This document shows, piece after piece, positions 5,644-7,832 of a stretch of DNA of 7,832 nt. A program made the position numbers and the translations under genes. Numbering within the stretch: the first letter of the stretch is position 1; each line of letters opens with the position of its first letter. Under the pieces are notes generated by a model. It saw nothing but the letters and a program-made list of their open reading frames with translations, searched no databases and had not been told where the DNA came from. Origin of the DNA: Chloroflexota bacterium (GTDB lineage: Bacteria; Chloroflexota; Dehalococcoidia; Lucifugimonadales; Lucifugimonadaceae); NCBI GenBank assembly GCA_016189845.1, contig JACPRT010000136.1, positions 1-7,832 of the forward strand, in the 5' to 3' direction.

Positions 5644-6319
5644 GCTGCGCACCCCTGATTGCGGCGATCAGGTCGACGGTCGTCCTCGTGCGCCGGGTGA
5701 GCCCCGCCCAGTCCCTCGACTTGACGATCTCCGGCGACACGAGCCGCGAGCCGATTCCGACTGCGAACACGCCGGCTCGAAACCACGCCTCCAGGGAGTC
5801 ACGGGTGATGTCCACGCCGCCGGTCGGCATTATCGAGGACCACGGCATGGGCGCCAGGACCGCCCGGACGAAATCTGGCCCACCCGCCGCGTCGCCCGGG
5901 AAAACTTTTACCACCTCGCAGCCCAGCGCCTCTGCGTTCGAAATCTCGGTCGCGGTCGCGCAGCCCGGTATGTAGGCGACCTTGCGCCGGTTGCAGAAAG
6001 ACGCGACTTCCGGGTTCATGGAGGGTCCGACCACGAAAGAAGCGCCGTTATTGACGTACAAGCCTGCGGTAGGCGAGTCGATGACGGACCCCGCGCCCAG
6101 GATGGCGCCAGGGAGTTCATTGCTGCAGAATCGCTCGACCCCCGCGAACACCTCCCACGCAAAGTCGCCGCGGTTCGTGAACTCCAGGACCGGCGCGCCT
6201 CCCTCGAAACACGCCTGGACGATCGACTTCGCGGTGTCGAGGTCGCCGTGGTAAAACACGGGCACGACCCCTGTCTGCCGGATCATCGTAAGCACGTCGA
6301 GCCTCGAAAACCGCGCCAA
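5636..6319 (-). CDS. eda: KDPG/KHG aldolase (2-dehydro-3-deoxy-phosphogluconate aldolase)
   Basis: Class I aldolase splitting KDPG into pyruvate and glyceraldehyde 3-phosphate, the last step of the Entner-Doudoroff branch; cytosolic. It has 227 residues, slightly longer than the usual 205-215. Seen: VLEFTNRG at 44-51 with the catalytic Glu46 and Arg50; GAGSV at 75-79; VVGPSMNPEV at 96-105; IPGCATATE at 117-125; VVKVFPGD at 136-143, in which Lys138 forms the Schiff base; PTGGV at 165-169. The start is TTG 6319, supported by GGAGGA 7 nt upstream. It is the first gene of the minus-strand operon and overlaps the kinase. Aldolase before kinase before amidohydrolase points to use of a sugar acid rather than glucose 6-phosphate; the dehydratase is not in view. 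Confidence 0.95.
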   Translation of the reverse strand: MARFSRLDVLTMIRQTGVVPVFYHGDLDTAKSIVQACFEGGAPVLEFTNRGDFAWEVFAGVERFCSNELPGAILGAGSVIDSPTAGLYVNNGASFVVGPSMNPEVASFCNRRKVAYIPGCATATEISNAEALGCEVVKVFPGDAAGGPDFVRAVLAPMPWSSIMPTGGVDITRDSLEAWFRAGVFAVGIGSRLVSPEIVKSRDWAGLTRRTRTTVDLIAAIRGAQRG

Positions 6320-6326
6320 CTACTTG

Positions 6327-6332
6327 TCCTCC
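6327..6332 (-). promoter_or_regulatory. Shine-Dalgarno deciding the TTG start of the aldolase
   Basis: GGAGGA on the minus strand lies 7 nt before TTG 6317-6319. No ATG or GTG in the aldolase frame is better placed, so this site settles the unusual TTG start. Confidence 0.75.
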
Positions 6333-6341
6333 ATGGTTGCT

Positions 6342-6358
6342 ATGTGCGAGCGGCACAT
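6342..6358. promoter_or_regulatory. Inverted repeat, candidate operator of the sugar-acid operon
   Basis: ATGTGC-N5-GCACAT is a perfect 6-bp inverted repeat with a 5-bp centre, about 10 bp upstream of the aldolase Shine-Dalgarno on the minus strand. The size and position fit a dimeric repressor such as a GntR, IclR or LacI type. No regulator gene is in the window and I cannot place convincing -35/-10 boxes, so this is an inference from symmetry and location. Confidence 0.4.
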
Positions 6359-6592
6359 GACCGGCACAGCGTAGCGTTCGAGCGTCCCCTGCGCCACACG
6401 CATTACCCGGTCTACGGGCGGGCACGCAATCGCCTCGCGCCTTGTCGCGGTGCGGAGGGCCGGCGACAGACGTAACCTGACTGTGTTGCTAATTCGCGCC
6501 GGCGCGGAACACACGCCCGGCGGGGGACTTGCCTCGGCCGGGGGGCTGGCCAGCCGGCAATCAACCACACGCACCGAAGAAACGGGACTGGG
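6359..6592. other. Intergenic region upstream of the sugar-acid operon
   Basis: About 230 bp without a convincing gene between the candidate operator and the small plus-strand membrane protein. It should hold the minus-strand promoter of the aldolase operon and perhaps a plus-strand promoter. Two perfect 12-bp palindromes occur, CGCGCCGGCGCG at 6495-6506 and GGCTGGCCAGCC at 6544-6555; in DNA this GC-rich they may be chance. No clear sigma-70 boxes or riboswitch were found by eye. Confidence 0.5.
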
Positions 6593-6730
6593 ATGACCAT
6601 GAATGCTCGGCATCACGAAAATGCTCAGCACCACGAACGGGAACTCGCGACCCAAGTCTTGCCGGTCGTTCTCCTCTGCAGCCTGATGCTGGTGGCGATC
6701 ATCGCGCTGGTCGTGGGCACCACGACGTAG
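6593..6730 (+). CDS. Possible small single-span membrane protein (45 residues)
   Basis: ATG 6593 to TAG 6728-6730 encodes 45 residues; a second in-frame ATG at 6599 would give 43. The first 20 or so residues are polar and rich in His, Glu, Arg and Asn. They are followed by one strongly hydrophobic segment, LPVVLLCSLMLVAIIALVV, then a short GTTT end, which is the layout of a small bitopic membrane protein. I recognise no family. The ribosome site is weak (GGGACTGGG just before the ATG). It ends 16 bp before the convergent thiS gene. A hydrophobic run in a short frame can arise by chance, so confidence is limited. Confidence 0.42.
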   Translation: MTMNARHHENAQHHERELATQVLPVVLLCSLMLVAIIALVVGTTT

Positions 6731-6746
6731 TCGTACGCGGATACGC

Positions 6747-6950
6747 CTACCCGCCGCCTACGGGCCGGACGATCTCCAATCGGTCTCCGTCGGCCAGTGT
6801 GACGCCCTGGAACTCTTCCTTGCGCAGTACGGTTCCGTTTACGGCGACGGCTATCGGCCTGCCAGCCAGCCCTCGGGAGGCCAGGTAGTCGACCAGCCGG
6901 GTCGGGCCCTCGAGGTCGAATTTCCGTCCGTTGATGGTGACCGCAATCAT
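6747..6950 (-). CDS. thiS: Sulfur carrier protein ThiS
   Basis: Ubiquitin-fold carrier of the sulfur used for the thiazole ring of thiamin. Its C-terminal glycine is adenylated by ThiF-type enzymes and converted to a thiocarboxylate that is used by ThiG. It has 67 residues, typical for the family. Seen: MIAVTINGRKFDL at the start, the central VAVNGTVLRKEEF block, LADGDRLEIVRPVGGG at the end with the required terminal Gly-Gly. ATG 6950 overlaps the thiE stop as ATGA, so translation is coupled. It is the last gene of the visible thiG-thiE-thiS order. No ThiF is in view. Confidence 0.95.
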   Translation of the reverse strand: MIAVTINGRKFDLEGPTRLVDYLASRGLAGRPIAVAVNGTVLRKEEFQGVTLADGDRLEIVRPVGGG

Positions 6951-7585
6951 CGACGCGCAATCGCCCTGCGCATATCTGCCGCAGCTTTGAGCGGGTCCTT
7001 CGAACCAAGTATAACCCCGACCACCGCGACCCCGGACGCTCCAGCCTCCATGACCGCGCCCGCATTGGCGGGGGTGATTCCGCCTATCGCGACCACTGGC
7101 ACGGAGGTTGCGTGCGTGACTTCTCTGATGAGGCCGGTCCCCGACGCCGGCTCACCGGGATGAGAAGCCGAAGGATAGATCGTTCCCAGCACCAGGAGGT
7201 CGGCGTCGCCGGCTGCGACTGCCCCTTCGACGGAATGCACCGAACGTCCGATCAGGAGGCGGGTCCCGGCCACACTTCGCACGGCGTCGACCGGTAGCGA
7301 ACGCTCACCAAGTTGGACGCCATCCGCGTCGCATGCAAGGGCGACATCCAGGCGATCGTTCACGTAAAAGAGCGCTCCTCGCGATCTACAGATCTTCCGG
7401 ATCTCCCTTGCGAGGACCAGCAACTCGCCAGCCGCCATCTGCTTCTCGCGAAGCTGGACCAGGTTGACGCCGCCCCGTATAGCCGCGTCGACAGCGTCTG
7501 GTAGCGACACGCCGGAGGCGACAGGTCCCCCCGCGACCAGACAGAGAATGGGCCGGGGAAATCCCGGCCGGGGCGATTTCGGCAA
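6947..7585 (-). CDS. thiE: Thiamin-phosphate synthase
   Basis: Joins HMP pyrophosphate to thiazole phosphate to form thiamin phosphate. It has 212 residues on a TIM barrel, the usual size. Seen: VQLREK at 43-48, which binds pyrophosphate; FYVNDRLDVA at 73-82, with the Asn-Asp pair; DGVQLG at 88-93, where many homologues have DGVHLG; GRSVHS at 113-118; GTIYPSASHPG at 134-144; VVAIGGIT at 164-171; and GVAVVGVI near 185-192. The start TTG 7585 lies 4 bp after the thiG stop and has no strong ribosome site, so coupling from thiG is likely; the open frame offers no better ATG or GTG near the family start. Confidence 0.95.
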   Translation of the reverse strand: MPKSPRPGFPRPILCLVAGGPVASGVSLPDAVDAAIRGGVNLVQLREKQMAAGELLVLAREIRKICRSRGALFYVNDRLDVALACDADGVQLGERSLPVDAVRSVAGTRLLIGRSVHSVEGAVAAGDADLLVLGTIYPSASHPGEPASGTGLIREVTHATSVPVVAIGGITPANAGAVMEAGASGVAVVGVILGSKDPLKAAADMRRAIARR

Positions 7586-7589
7586 GCGG

Positions 7590-7832
7590 TTACGCGCTCG
7601 CGCGCAGTGCCGGCGCCACGCCTTCCGTCGGGCTCGAAGCTACTGCTGCTTCCCGCCTCGGCATCCTGCCGGCCAGGTACGCGTTGCGGCCCGCCTCGAC
7701 CCCGAGCTTGAAGGCCTCGGCCATCAGCGCCGGGTTCCTGGCCTGGGCGATCGCGGTGTTCACAAGAACTGCATCCGCGCCCATTTCGAGGACACGCGAC
7801 GCGTCGGACGGCACACCCAGGCCCGCATCGAC
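7590..7832 (-). CDS. thiG: Thiazole synthase ThiG, C-terminal 80 residues (5' part outside window)
   Basis: Forms the thiazole phosphate of thiamin from deoxyxylulose 5-phosphate, dehydroglycine or glycine imine, and ThiS thiocarboxylate. The fragment enters at the right edge in frame and reads VDAGLGVPSDASRVLEMGAD, then AVLVNTAIAQA, then AFKLGVEAGRNAYLAGRMP, the highly conserved C-terminal phosphate-binding and tail region of ThiG. A variable 25-residue Ala/Ser-rich extension follows before TAA 7590-7592. The Schiff-base lysine lies outside the window. It leads the visible thi genes, and a thiamin riboswitch, if present, would also lie outside. Confidence 0.95.
   Translation of the reverse strand, partial: VDAGLGVPSDASRVLEMGADAVLVNTAIAQARNPALMAEAFKLGVEAGRNAYLAGRMPRREAAVASSPTEGVAPALRASA

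Noticed and set aside
6495..6506. Palindrome CGCGCCGGCGCG
   Set aside because: Pure G/C self-complementary strings are common by chance in DNA of this composition; no second copy or clear promoter nearby.
6544..6555. Palindrome GGCTGGCCAGCC
   Set aside because: Perfect but short and GC-rich, no T-run for a terminator and no repeated copy.
6320..6655. Minus-strand 111-codon frame directly before the aldolase
   Set aside because: No recognisable domain or ribosome site, composition like a shadow, and it spans the likely promoter and operator region; a short leader peptide ending at TAG 6320-6322 cannot be excluded.

Overview
The window is a dense, high-GC piece of bacterial chromosome with no rRNA, tRNA, CRISPR array or insertion sequence. 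Non-AUG starts are common (GTG, GTG, TTG and TTG on four minus-strand genes). The citrate synthase / Zn-ribbon-tail protein / MidA methyltransferase string, the CxHHW...CKxCG tail domain and the kind of DUF2442/DUF4160 genes present suggest an uncultured Chloroflexota lineage (Dehalococcoidia/SAR202-like). That assignment is recalled and inferred from gene content; it is not shown by a marker gene.

Layout. Plus strand, 2-2463: the 3' part of citrate synthase, a small Lys/Arg/Pro/Ala-rich protein with a CxH...CxxC tail, and a MidA-type SAM methyltransferase, tightly packed and probably one transcript. Minus strand, 2453-2914: an AhpE-like peroxiredoxin whose frame is interrupted only by one TGA, exactly at the peroxidatic cysteine codon. 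It should be read as a selenocysteine peroxiredoxin, and a compact SECIS-like hairpin starts 10 nt after the TGA. Minus strand, 2950-3689: a small island of less GC-rich genes (Phd/YefM antitoxin, truncated DUF4160, DUF2442). Minus strand, 3776-6319: a sugar-acid operon (KDPG/KHG aldolase, 2-keto-3-deoxygluconate kinase, amidohydrolase/lactonase-like protein) preceded by a possible operator. Plus strand, 6593-6730: a possible 45-residue single-span membrane protein. Minus strand, 6747-7832: part of a thiamin operon (thiG 3' end, thiE, thiS).

How the genes work together. The aldolase and kinase form the lower Entner-Doudoroff branch (KDG to KDPG to pyruvate plus glyceraldehyde 3-phosphate). 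The amidohydrolase may feed it by opening a sugar lactone, although it lacks the usual last acidic residue of its superfamily. Pyruvate enters the TCA cycle, of which citrate synthase is the first step. ThiG and ThiS make the thiazole half of thiamin, and ThiE joins thiazole and pyrimidine. The strongest unusual signal is the selenocysteine peroxiredoxin. An annotation pipeline without UGA recoding would miss it or split it, because no ordinary open frame covers it.
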